From positions 1 to 46,975 of the forward strand of contig JAWXCM010000131.1 in NCBI GenBank assembly GCA_034408745.1: a stretch of 46,975 nucleotides of DNA, in the 5' to 3' direction. This stretch comes from JAWXCM01 sp034408745. Its GTDB lineage: Bacteria > Acidobacteriota > Terriglobia > Bryobacterales > Bryobacteraceae. Each line of letters begins with the position of its first letter. Position 1 is the stretch's first letter. The notes under the pieces are model-generated. The model made no database searches, had not been told where the DNA came from, and was given only the letters and a program-made list of their open reading frames with translations. Shown here piece by piece: positions 23,631 to 31,399 of this stretch. The position numbers were made by a program, and so were the translations under genes.

Positions 23631-25793
23631 CTAGTCGGCTGGGAGGGTGAACCAGAAGGTGGAGCCCTGGCCGGGGCCGTCGGAAAGGACGCCGATGCGA
23701 CCGCCGTAATGCTCGACGATGCGTTTGCAGATCGCGAGGCCGATGCCGGTGCCGGGGACGTCGCGTCCGTGGAGCCGGCGGAAGACGCCGAAAATACGCT
23801 CCTGGTATTCGGCTGCGATGCCTTCGCCACGGTCCTCGACGTGAAAGAGCCACTGGTCTTCTGCGCGCGACGCAGAGACCCGGATGGCTGGAGGCCGGGG
23901 GCCACCGTACTTAATGGCGTTGCTGATCAGGTTCTGAAACAGTTGCACCAGGCGGGTGCGATGGGCGTGGACAACAGGCAGGTTCGTAGATTCCACCTGG
24001 GCATCTCGTTCCTTTAATGAGTTCGCCAAAATGCCCAGCACTTCGGCGAGCACGGCGTTGCAGTCCACCGCGGCAGTGGGTTGATCGCCAATGGTTGCGG
24101 CCTGGGTGTAGGCGAGCAGGTCCTCAATGAGAGTCTGCATGCGACGGGCGCCATCGAAGGCGTGCTGAAGGCAGCAACGCGCCTCGGGGGACAGCCCTTC
24201 GGAATACCTGCGCTCCATCAGCTGGCTGTAGAGCGCGATGTTTCGCAGCGGCTCCTGCAGGTCGTGCGCGGCGGCGTAGGCGAACTGCTGCAGGTCTGCG
24301 TTGGCGCGGAGAAGCGCGTCGACGATGGACCGCTGGTCCTCTATGTCGGTGCAGGTGCCGAGCCACTTGATGGTTCGTCCATCGAAGTCGACGAAGGGGA
24401 GCCCGCGGGCTTTGAACCAGCGGTACTGGCCGTCGTGGCGTCGGATTCGGTACTCCACGTCGTAGCGGGCGCGTCCGGCGACTGCGTCACCGAAAGACCT
24501 GGCGGCGCGGGCGCGGTCGTCGGGATGCAGCGCGAGTATCCAGCGGGGGCCGTGGTGCTGTTCTTCCGGCACGCCTGTGTATTCCACCCACTGGCGGCTG
24601 AGGTAGTCGACGAGGCCGTCGGCGGCCGTGCTCCAGACGAGCTGTGGGGTGGCTTCCACAAGGGTTCGGAAGCGTTCCTGACTTTCGCGGAGGTCTCGCT
24701 CCGACCTGAGCCGTTCTGTGATGTCCTCATAAAGGCTCATGATTCCGGTGACCTGTCCGCCGGCATCGCGCATGGTGGCGGTGGAGACGCTGATATCGAC
24801 TGGTGAGCCGTCCTTACGAACGCGGCGGAGGTGGAGGCTGCGGAGGCTGTCGCCCTGGAGGTCGCGGCGGCGGAGACTGGCGTGCTCCTCGCGCCGCTCC
24901 TCCGGAATGAAGGGCAGAGACCGGCCGAGCACTTCATCCGCAGTCCAGCCAAAGAGGCGTTCGGCCGCGGGATTCCACAGCGTCACGAGGCCGTCGGGTG
25001 TGAGCGCGACGATGGGCGCGGGCGAGGCCTGAATGATGGCGGCGAGCTGTGCGTTGATCTCAAGCAGGCGCGAATCGACTTCGCGGTGCCGGGTTACGTC
25101 GAGGTTCACGCCCACCATGCGGACGGGGCTGTTCTCGGCGTCACAGAAGACCTTCCAGCGGGAGAGGATGTTGCGGACGGACCCGTCGGCTGTGACGATG
25201 CGGAACTCGGTTTCACGGCTGCCGCACTGGCGAATGGTCTCCTCGGCTTCCGAGACTACGCGAACGATGTCGGCGTGATGGATGTGGGCTCGCCAGAACG
25301 CAACGGTGGGATTGATCTCGCCCGGCTCGAGGCCAAGCATACGGTACATCTCGGGGGACCAGCTGATGCGATCGTGGCTGAGGTCGCGGTCCCAGACGGC
25401 GAGCCCGGCCACCTGTTGCGCGAGTTCCAGGCGTTCCTGCATGTCGCGGCGCGTCTGCTCCGCCGCACCATCGGGGGGCAGAGACTGGGGAACGGAGAGG
25501 ATGCCGATCAGGTTGCCGGATTTGCGAACACGGTGCTGGAAAGCGTCTGTGGTCAATATGCGGGAGGTGTCTCCGGGATGATCGGCGATGGATTCGAGAT
25601 CCGCACGAATTGCGTTGAGCCAGGGGAGGACGAAATAAACGGGATGGCCGATCCGCAACTCTTCCTGCAATCCGGCCAACAGGGTTGCAGGCTCATTGGC
25701 CGAGATCAGACGGAGGTCTGAATCGCAGGAAACGAACGGATCGAGGAGCAACGAACCAAGTTCCCCCGACCGGAGTTGGTGATGCGGTGTCAC
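23631..25793 (-). CDS. Multi-PAS sensor histidine kinase
   Basis: A 720-residue soluble kinase with no membrane segment. An N-terminal sensor-like region (1-110) is followed by three PAS/PAC units: about 115-240 (LAVWDRDLSHDRISWSPEMY), 250-370 (SPAPIVALTPDGLVTLWN) and 375-490 (LVWSTAADGLVDYLSRQWVE). The HisKA helix has the phospho-acceptor His in FAYAAAHDLQEPLRNI, and the HATPase domain has N- and G-boxes (NLISNAIKYGG, VEDRGEGI, PGTGIGLAICKRI). The DLQEPLRNI style resembles phytochrome-type kinases. The start is GTG at 25793. No response regulator is adjacent, so its partner is elsewhere. The signal is unknown. Confidence 0.92.
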   Translation of the reverse strand: MTPHHQLRSGELGSLLLDPFVSCDSDLRLISANEPATLLAGLQEELRIGHPVYFVLPWLNAIRADLESIADHPGDTSRILTTDAFQHRVRKSGNLIGILSVPQSLPPDGAAEQTRRDMQERLELAQQVAGLAVWDRDLSHDRISWSPEMYRMLGLEPGEINPTVAFWRAHIHHADIVRVVSEAEETIRQCGSRETEFRIVTADGSVRNILSRWKVFCDAENSPVRMVGVNLDVTRHREVDSRLLEINAQLAAIIQASPAPIVALTPDGLVTLWNPAAERLFGWTADEVLGRSLPFIPEERREEHASLRRRDLQGDSLRSLHLRRVRKDGSPVDISVSTATMRDAGGQVTGIMSLYEDITERLRSERDLRESQERFRTLVEATPQLVWSTAADGLVDYLSRQWVEYTGVPEEQHHGPRWILALHPDDRARAARSFGDAVAGRARYDVEYRIRRHDGQYRWFKARGLPFVDFDGRTIKWLGTCTDIEDQRSIVDALLRANADLQQFAYAAAHDLQEPLRNIALYSQLMERRYSEGLSPEARCCLQHAFDGARRMQTLIEDLLAYTQAATIGDQPTAAVDCNAVLAEVLGILANSLKERDAQVESTNLPVVHAHRTRLVQLFQNLISNAIKYGGPRPPAIRVSASRAEDQWLFHVEDRGEGIAAEYQERIFGVFRRLHGRDVPGTGIGLAICKRIVEHYGGRIGVLSDGPGQGSTFWFTLPAD

Positions 25794-25823
25794 TGCGAAA
25801 CGAGAAGTATCTCACACAAGGGA

Positions 25824-25846
25824 ACCCCGGCGTGAGACGCCGGGGT
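25824..25846. terminator. 10-bp GC-rich hairpin between glnA and the kinase gene
   Basis: ACCCCGGCGT (25824-25833) and ACGCCGGGGT (25837-25846) pair perfectly around loop GAG. It lies 35 nt after the glnA stop on the minus strand. In that direction the T-rich runs come before, not after, the stem, so it may be a 3'-end stabiliser or partial terminator rather than a textbook intrinsic one. Confidence 0.4.
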
Positions 25847-25881
25847 CAAAAAACACGACAAAAAACTGTTAGGTCCTGCGG

Positions 25882-27312
25882 TTAGAACTGGTTCCAGAGG
25901 AACTGGTTGTAGACCTCGTGGTGATACTGCACTTCGGGCGCCTTCACGAAGGTTCCAAGGAGGCGCGGGCAGCGGTCGGCGGTCGCCTGCTTGAGTTCGG
26001 CGTAGCGTTCCTTGACGTCCGGTCCGAGCAGCGTGTCGATCCACGCCGAATTGCGGAAGTTGGTCAGCGCGTCGTAGATGTTGTCGGGCAGGTAGTTGGG
26101 GGCGTTGCGGAGGTTCGGATCGTCCGACCTGGCCGCGTCGAGGCCGGTCTTAAAGACCGAGAGGAGCACCATGTACGGGTTGGCGTCGGGGCCGACGGAG
26201 CGGACTTCCACGCGCGAGCTGCGTTCGTTGCCGATCGGGATGCGGACCATGGAGCCACGGTCGACCGCGGAGGCCTTGATCTGGTTCGGCGCTTCGAAGT
26301 GCGGGTCGAGGCGGCGGTACGCGTTGACGCTGGCGTTGAGGAGCAGGCAGAGATCCTGGCCCTGGGTGAGGATACGGTCGACGAAATCCCATGCAAAGGA
26401 GCTCATCTTCTCTTCGCCGGCGGGATCCCACATCAGGTTCTTGCCACCTTTGGTGACCGACACGTTGGTGTGCATGCCGCTGCCGTTGACGCCGACGACC
26501 GGCTTCGGGAGGAAGCTGGCGGTGTAGCCCATCTTGTTAGCGACCTGACGGCAGATCAGCTTGTAAATCTGGATCTGATCCGCCGCGGCGACCACGTCAG
26601 CGTAGGTGTAGTTGATTTCGAACTGCGACGGCGCGACTTCCGGGTGATCCTTCTCGTTCTCAAAGCCCATGGCGCGCTGGGCTTCGGCGACCTGGTCAAT
26701 GAACTGGCGCAGGGGATCGCCGGGGAGCGAGTGGTAGTAACCGCCGGTGTTGACGTACTCGAATTTGCCGGTTTCGTTGTAGCGGCGCTCGGCGTCCATG
26801 CCGTTGAACAGGAAGCCTTCGATTTCGTTGGCGGCGTTGAGGGTGTAGCCGTTCTTGTCGAACTGCTCTTTCGCGTAGTTCTTGAGAACGCCGCGGATGT
26901 CACCTAGGTAGGCGCTGCCGTCTTTGTCGATGACTTCTCCGAACACGAGAACTTTGCCGGTTCCGAAGATGTCGGCCGGAGCGTAGTAGAACGCGGACCA
27001 GTCGATGCCGAGCCGGAGATCGCTCTCCCGCTGGGCGGTAAAGCCTCGGATTGATGAACCGTCGAAAGTGAGGTTGTCGTAGCTCTTGACAAGGAACTTC
27101 TTGTCGTAATCGAGCATGTGAAGGCGGCCTTCAAGATCGCTGAACAGGAGGGTGACAGCCTTAACGCCACTTTCGTCGGTCAGGAACTTCAGCCGCTCTT
27201 CCTGAATCTTGTCCATTGAAACACGGTTTTTCCGCTGTTCCTTGGCTGCGAGGTTGAGCTCTTCCAGTTTGGCGTAAGGAAGAATCAGACGGTTCTGCAA
27301 CGCGTTTTCCAT
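25882..27312 (-). CDS. glnA: Glutamine synthetase (type I)
   Basis: A 476-residue enzyme making glutamine from glutamate, ammonia and ATP. The beta-grasp part (1-125) contains TFDGSSIRGF; the catalytic part has NEIEGFLF, the metal-ligand region HPEVAPSQFEINYTYADVV, and NGSGMHTNVSV, followed by NASVNAYRRLDPHFEAPNQI and the substrate Arg in EVRSVGPDANPY. The usual Glu in 'FDGSSIEGF' is Arg here, and a 30-residue N-terminal extension precedes the core. A strong Shine-Dalgarno AAGGAG lies 7 nt before the ATG on the minus strand. No NLY adenylylation motif is evident near the C-terminus. An upstream repeat-rich region (27390-27503) may regulate it. Confidence 0.93.
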   Translation of the reverse strand: MENALQNRLILPYAKLEELNLAAKEQRKNRVSMDKIQEERLKFLTDESGVKAVTLLFSDLEGRLHMLDYDKKFLVKSYDNLTFDGSSIRGFTAQRESDLRLGIDWSAFYYAPADIFGTGKVLVFGEVIDKDGSAYLGDIRGVLKNYAKEQFDKNGYTLNAANEIEGFLFNGMDAERRYNETGKFEYVNTGGYYHSLPGDPLRQFIDQVAEAQRAMGFENEKDHPEVAPSQFEINYTYADVVAAADQIQIYKLICRQVANKMGYTASFLPKPVVGVNGSGMHTNVSVTKGGKNLMWDPAGEEKMSSFAWDFVDRILTQGQDLCLLLNASVNAYRRLDPHFEAPNQIKASAVDRGSMVRIPIGNERSSRVEVRSVGPDANPYMVLLSVFKTGLDAARSDDPNLRNAPNYLPDNIYDALTNFRNSAWIDTLLGPDVKERYAELKQATADRCPRLLGTFVKAPEVQYHHEVYNQFLWNQF

Positions 27313-27389
27313 TTATCTCCTTGAATCGGGAAAATCAGGTCTTCTTCGCGATCGGACCCGAGCTGCGGCGGGGAGCTCGCGGACGGCGA

Positions 27390-27503
27390 CGTCAGCCTGC
27401 GGTGCCCGTCAACGCTGAAGTTTTCGACTATCTCGATTATGGCTGACGGTAGGCACATCGATCTATCGATACTTTTAATGACGTTGTTCCAGGAAATCGA
27501 TAG
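27390..27503 (-). promoter_or_regulatory. Repeat-rich upstream region of glnA
   Basis: Three ATCGAT palindromes lie within 46 bp (27457, 27465, 27496). Two form an inverted repeat CTATCGAT/ATCGATAG (27463-27470/27496-27503). Nearer glnA, CGTCAGCC (27390-27397) faces GGCTGACG (27441-27448). These are the only obvious structures in the 208-nt gap before glnA, so they are operator candidates for a regulator I cannot identify. Confidence 0.45.
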
Positions 27504-27520
27504 GTACGTCCGGGCGGGCG

Positions 27521-28387
27521 TCAGGCTTCGATTTGGCCCATTCGGCCGGCGCGGAAGTCTTCGAATGCCTGCACGATCTCATCCCGGGTGTTCATGACGA
27601 ACGGCCCATAGCGGGCGACGGGCTCGCGGATTGGCTCGCCCGCAAGGACCAGGACGTCGGCGGGGGCGGTGCTTTGGTTGGCGATGCGAACGGTATCGCC
27701 GTCCGTGGCGAAGATCGCGAGAGTGCCTTCGGGGGCTTTGCGGCCTTCGATCCGGGCCTCGCCGCTGGCTATGTAGGCCATGGCGTTCTGCGTCGACGGG
27801 ATGGTCTGGCTGATCTCGGCACCGGGCTGAAGGGTGAAGTGGACGTACAGGACCGGGGTTTGCGTCTTCACGGCGCCTGTGACTCCGTTCGATTCGCCAG
27901 CCACCACTCGGGCGACTGAGAGACCGTCGGCGGAAGTGGCGACGGGGATCTGGGCGGCTTTGAGTTCCTGGTAGTGCGGCGCACTCATTTTGCGTGTTTT
28001 CGGGAGGTTGACCCAGATTTGAAAGCCCTGAAGGCGGCCGCCGTTCTGGACCAGGTCGGGGCCAGGCATTTCGGAATGAACGAGACCGGATCCGGCGGTC
28101 ATCCACTGGACGTCGCCGGGTTCGAGCAAACCGACGTGGCCGAAGGAATCGCGGTGCTGGAGGCTGCCTTCGAGCAGATAAGAGATGGTCTCGAAGCCGC
28201 GATGGGGGTGGTCGGGCATGCCGGTCGCTTCGCCTGGTGCGAACTGGAGGGGGCCGAGATGGTCGAAGAGCAGGAAGGGGTCGAGGTCTTCGAGCCTGGA
28301 GGTAGGGAAGGCCCGGCGAATCTGGACTCCGCCGCCTTCGGTGGTTTTGAGGGCGAGTGCTATGTCTTTTACGCTTCTTGGCGTCAT
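27521..28387 (-). CDS. Pirin-family bicupin
   Basis: A 288-residue protein with two cupin domains. The N-terminal pirin domain (about 20-125) has metal-ligand motifs HPHRGFET (two His) and SGLVHSEMP (His and Glu), matching the iron site of human pirin and bacterial quercetinase-like pirins. The C-terminal domain (about 175-285) is the Pirin_C cupin. Bacterial members include quercetin dioxygenases and redox-linked regulators; which applies is unknown. An inverted repeat immediately before the start codon (28393-28406) suggests control by a MarR-type repressor, as seen for quinone/electrophile-responsive pirin genes. Confidence 0.9.
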   Translation of the reverse strand: MTPRSVKDIALALKTTEGGGVQIRRAFPTSRLEDLDPFLLFDHLGPLQFAPGEATGMPDHPHRGFETISYLLEGSLQHRDSFGHVGLLEPGDVQWMTAGSGLVHSEMPGPDLVQNGGRLQGFQIWVNLPKTRKMSAPHYQELKAAQIPVATSADGLSVARVVAGESNGVTGAVKTQTPVLYVHFTLQPGAEISQTIPSTQNAMAYIASGEARIEGRKAPEGTLAIFATDGDTVRIANQSTAPADVLVLAGEPIREPVARYGPFVMNTRDEIVQAFEDFRAGRMGQIEA

Positions 28388-28392
28388 ATGTA

Positions 28393-28406
28393 TCTTGATG
28401 TCAAGA
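28393..28406 (-). promoter_or_regulatory. MarR-type operator at the pirin start
   Basis: TCTTGA-tg-TCAAGA is a 6+6 inverted repeat, 5 nt upstream of the pirin ATG. With flanking bases it reads TATCTTGATGTCAAGAGA, close in style to operators of MhqR/OhrR-like MarR repressors. The repeat is seen directly; the regulator is inferred. Between here and the hicB remnant (28407-28537) I see no further gene. Confidence 0.5.
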
Positions 28407-28537
28407 GAGTTGAGAAGGATTCAAGGTGGGCGGTTTCTCCGTTCCGAGGAGCGAGCCGCAACTCAGGTTTCACTCCCGGGCGTCTGGGCGCGAGTTCGGG
28501 AAAGTTCCTCCCCGCAGGGGATCGTGGAGGGGAACCG

Positions 28538-28690
28538 TTACGGTGTCACGAACAAATCATTGTGCATGCGGCGGGACACTTCGGCGTCATCGGCCACTTC
28601 GAAGAAGAGCGTCAGTGCCTCAATGAGATTGGCGCGCGCTTCCTCAATGGTGGTGCCCTGGCTGCGAAGGTCGGCGAGCGAGAGGATGCG
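28538..28690 (-). pseudogene. Truncated hicB-like antitoxin remnant
   Basis: The minus-strand frame reads LADLRSQGTTIEEARANLIE followed by ALTLFFEVADDAEVSRRMH and ends FVTP-stop. This is the HicB core, where a 'GC-x-SQG-x-T-x-EEA-x-xN-x-xEA' segment is diagnostic. Roughly the first 25-30 residues are missing, and no ATG, GTG or TTG occurs in frame before the SQG motif. No hicA toxin gene is next to it. The nucleotidyltransferase gene starts head-to-head where the missing N-terminus should lie, which suggests a junction created by insertion or deletion. Confidence 0.6.
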
Positions 28691-28713
28691 TGGGAACGTG
28701 GCAGAATGGCTAC

Positions 28714-29277
28714 ATGTTGACGGCTACGGCCTGGGACACTCATGTGGAACAACTCTTCGGCCGCGTCCAGCAACTGCATCGCGTGCTGAGCGACGCCGGG
28801 ATCCCGTACCGGGTGGTCGGCGGGCTCGCGGTATTCATGCATGTTTATGAGCGCGATCCGATTCGGGCTCGGCTGACGGCTGATGTGGATGCGGGGATTC
28901 TGCGCGAGCATCTGCCTGCGGCGATTGCGGCGTGTGAGAAAGTGGGCTGGGTCCACCGACATGTCGCAGGTGTTGACATGCTGGTCGACGCGGACAGGCC
29001 CAGGGCTCGGTCGGCGGTGCATCTGGTGTTTTTGCGGGAGAAGGTCAGGCCTGAGTATATCGAGCCGATTCCGGATTCGCCGCCTGACGCTACGGGTGAA
29101 GGCATTTTGCTGGCGCCTGTGACGGACCTGGTTCGCATGAAGCTTACCAGCTTTCGGTTGAAGGATCGGGTTCATGTGCAGGACATGGATGGGGTTGGTT
29201 TGATCACCGCGGAGATTGAGGCCGGATTAACGGACGTTCTTCGCGCACGGCTCGCCGATGTTCGGGCGACCGAATAG
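28714..29277 (+). CDS. AbiEii/MNT-like nucleotidyltransferase-fold protein
   Basis: A 187-residue protein. YRVVGGLAVFMHV (about 29-41) and TADVDAGI (about 51-58, Asp-x-Asp) fit the 'GGxAxxxH...TxDxD' core of the nucleotidyltransferase fold found in AbiEii-like toxins and related DUF6036-type proteins. A helical C-terminal part contains TDLVRMKLTSFRLKDRVHVQD, also typical. I chose the ATG at 28714 (MLTATAWDTH); another ATG eight codons upstream adds nothing conserved. It stands alone, without an obvious AbiEi partner, beside hicB debris. A decayed piece of a paralogue lies at about 30672-30715. The gene is followed by 132 nt in which I see nothing. Confidence 0.75.
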   Translation: MLTATAWDTHVEQLFGRVQQLHRVLSDAGIPYRVVGGLAVFMHVYERDPIRARLTADVDAGILREHLPAAIAACEKVGWVHRHVAGVDMLVDADRPRARSAVHLVFLREKVRPEYIEPIPDSPPDATGEGILLAPVTDLVRMKLTSFRLKDRVHVQDMDGVGLITAEIEAGLTDVLRARLADVRATE

Positions 29278-29409
29278 GCCACGACAGGCGGGATGCGCGG
29301 ACCACTGCTGCAAGTGGGCCAGGGGCAAAGTGTGGGTGTTGAAACGAAAGGGGCCCATGCTGACTGAACCCCTGTCGCAGACTGCACTGGCGTCTAATCC
29401 GCCGCGAGC

Positions 29410-30249
29410 TTATTTTTTTACCGCCGATATTTGCGGAAAAGGCCCCAGAGCACCTAACCCGGAGATAAGACCGGCCCAGGTGGATGGCTCCGGTACACCG
29501 CCGCTGAATCCTGCACTGCCAAAGTCCGTGCGGCCTGTACTAAAGTCGCCACCGCTGCTGCAGTCGTTCGATATTGTATTTGTATCCATCGTCACCGCCG
29601 CATTCCTCGCGATTGCCCGTCCGCAGATGATTGATGCGCCGGTGGTCAGGGTGATGCTCTGATCGGCAAGGATATTTCCGGCGAAACTCGTGCCCGTGCC
29701 AAGGGTCGCGGAACTGCCTACGTCGAAATACACCCCAGTACTGGAGGTGCCGTTGGTGACGTTTACGGCAGAGCCGCTTGCTGTTGTTAGAGTGCTGCCG
29801 ATTTGAAAGACAAAGAGGGCGTTCGCGGTGTTCTGGGCATTCAGTGTCAGCGTACCGGTCAACTGAGCCGACGAGGAAAAGCGGTAGACACCTGGCGTCA
29901 GGATCAATCCACCGAGATCCTGGCCGGTCAAGTCCATTGTGGAAGGTAGCGCAGCGAGAATCCCGTTCGCGGTAAGAGCATCGTTGTGAGCTTGTTGTGC
30001 CACTGCATCGGTCTGATGCACCGTTCCCGTGTGGGTAATCGACCCAGGCCCAGTGATCGAAATGCCTGGAAAGACCCCGAGATCTCCTTTTATTACCGTG
30101 GCTCCCGTGTTGGTAACAGCCGAGGCGCCAAGAACAGCAAAGGCGTCGGCTGAACCAAGTATCGTCGCGGCCCTTCCCGTCGACCCGGAAAGTACCAGTC
30201 CCAGAACGAAAAGCGTTCCGCCAGCCCATCGCTGTCGGTCAATTATCAT
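29410..30249 (-). CDS. Ice-binding-like (DUF3494) protein with frameshifted PEP-CTERM tail
   Basis: A 279-residue exported protein. A signal peptide (about 1-27) is followed by the DUF3494 ice-binding-like beta-solenoid: LGSADAFAVLGASAVTNTG, GDLGVFPG, ITLTTGASIICGRA and NNDxC-like NTISNDC. The C-terminus begins a PEP-CTERM signal (VPEPSTWAGLISGLGAL) but then reads GPFPQISAVKK instead of a hydrophobic-plus-basic end. Removing one G from the G4 run (C4 at 29443-29446 on the plus strand) would give GLFRKYRR-stop, a normal PEP-CTERM tail. Intact family members are handled by exosortase; this version would probably not be. SD AAGGGA precedes the ATG. Roles in ice or surface adhesion are inferred from the family. 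Confidence 0.88.
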   Translation of the reverse strand: MIIDRQRWAGGTLFVLGLVLSGSTGRAATILGSADAFAVLGASAVTNTGATVIKGDLGVFPGISITGPGSITHTGTVHQTDAVAQQAHNDALTANGILAALPSTMDLTGQDLGGLILTPGVYRFSSSAQLTGTLTLNAQNTANALFVFQIGSTLTTASGSAVNVTNGTSSTGVYFDVGSSATLGTGTSFAGNILADQSITLTTGASIICGRAIARNAAVTMDTNTISNDCSSGGDFSTGRTDFGSAGFSGGVPEPSTWAGLISGLGALGPFPQISAVKK

Positions 30250-30671
30250 GATTTCCCTTAATAATGCCTACGTACACTTTCTGCTATTTCGCGTTTTTTT
30301 TTGGAAACCCGATATTGCGTTATGGATCGCCTCATGATCGTGAAATACTTGCAGTCTAACAGTGAGATGCAGGAGTCTATCGCTTTGTGCCAGCCTGTCA
30401 CCGTGACATTGGGCGCGAACTTACGACGGTGATTGAACTGCCGGAACCGTCAAAACGTAAACGGCGGAAAGTAGTGACAGCACGTGAAACATCACATTTG
30501 GGCCCATATTCGAGGAATTGGGAGCACCCACACATGACTCTTGAGTCGTACGTTTAGTTAAATTTGTTAACTTTGTGGCTTGCGGTGAGTCAGGTGACCG
30601 CAGTTTTTTGTTGTTAGATGCGCTACAGTTATGCCGATCAGATAGGCATCGGTACGGCGAAGACCTGAGTG
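30250..30671. other. Intergenic region, AT-richer, with a terminator-like hairpin
   Basis: No convincing gene is present. It holds the ice-binding gene's upstream region, a T9 run (30294-30302), two small inverted repeats (GACTC-tt-GAGTC near 30537; GTTAA-atttg-TTAAC near 30557), and on the plus strand a TGCGGT/ACCGCA stem (30581-30586/30597-30602) followed by G and T6. The last resembles an intrinsic terminator, but no plus-strand gene lies directly before it. A 142-residue minus-strand frame here has no recognisable features. Confidence 0.4.
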
Positions 30672-30850
30672 ATTGCGCGGGGAGACAGAGAGCGGGTGGG
30701 TCCACCGACATGCACGGGGCTACCCGAATCTGGGCAAACCGGTTAGGAGCGGACTGCGGTACGGCAGACCCCAGACACGGGAATGCGAGCTGCTGCCGTT
30801 CAGATCCGAAGCGGATTACGGCGAGGCACTGGTGCTGATATCGAATCATT
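30672..30850 (+). pseudogene. Fragments of toxin-antitoxin-type genes
   Basis: Positions 30672-30712 align with 28923-28963 of the nucleotidyltransferase gene, including 16 identical bases (30697-30712), and encode GWVHRH in both places. Further on (about 30780-30850), ELLPFRSEADYGEALVLI resembles the N-terminus of HigA-type antitoxins ('PIRSEADYEAAL'). Neither piece continues as a gene. This looks like debris from two small accessory genes. The HigA assignment rests on about 20 residues and is tentative. Confidence 0.35.
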
Positions 30851-30922
30851 TGGCAGTTGTTTCTGTGTGTTCCATGGCTGCCCTTCGCCGGAGGGCTTTC
30901 ATTTCCTTAGTGCAGCGGGTGT

Positions 30923-31399
30923 ATGCTTCGGCTGATGGTGGACGCGGACAGTTCAGGGCTGCATCTTTGGCTGGTGCTTTGGAAGGCCTACTCGGCGGTG
31001 CAGGAGTATGCCCTGGCAGATGTCGAGCGGCTGGGGTTCGGGTTGTCGGATTTTGGCATTCTCGAGGTGCTGATTCACAAGGGCCCGCTGCCGGTGAATG
31101 AGATTGGGGCTCGGATGCGGCTGACGAGTGGGTCGATGACGGCGGCTGTCGACCGGCTGGAGCGTCGAGGGCTGGTGGAGCGGCGGGATGATCCGGCGGA
31201 CAGGCGGACGCGGGTGGTGCACTTAACGTCTGAAGGGCTGCGGACGATCGAATCGGGGTTCGGGGAACATAGCGAGGCGATGAACGCGCTTGGCGAACTG
31301 CTGAGTGAGGAAGAGAGAGCCGAGGCGATCCGGCTGCTGAAGAAACTGGGGCGCGCTGCGGCAGCACGCCCCGGCGGGTTGTGGAACAAGCCTACTTGA
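30923..31399 (+). CDS. MarR-family transcriptional regulator
   Basis: A 158-residue protein of normal MarR length. The winged helix lies at about 55-115: PLPVNEIGARMRLTSGSMTAAVDRLERRGLVER is the recognition region, and DDPADRRTRVVHLT is the wing with the conserved DxRxxxVxLT motif. Flanking helices make the dimer interface. Met5 (30935) is an alternative start. It could be the regulator of the pirin operator 2.5 kb away, but nothing in the sequence proves it. Its 3' end overlaps the convergent cytochrome gene by 8 nt. Confidence 0.88.
   Translation: MLRLMVDADSSGLHLWLVLWKAYSAVQEYALADVERLGFGLSDFGILEVLIHKGPLPVNEIGARMRLTSGSMTAAVDRLERRGLVERRDDPADRRTRVVHLTSEGLRTIESGFGEHSEAMNALGELLSEEERAEAIRLLKKLGRAAAARPGGLWNKPT

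Noticed and set aside
25824..25846. Classical intrinsic terminator for glnA
   Set aside because: The stem is strong, but in the glnA direction the T-runs lie before it, not after, so I list it only as a hairpin of uncertain role.
28501..28537. Apparent inverted repeat of CCTCCCC and GGAGGGG
   Set aside because: The arms do not pair properly in register, so it is a chance GC-rich resemblance.
30421..30849. A 142-codon minus-strand frame in the intergenic region
   Set aside because: No Shine-Dalgarno, no conserved features, and it overlaps the toxin-antitoxin debris on the other strand.
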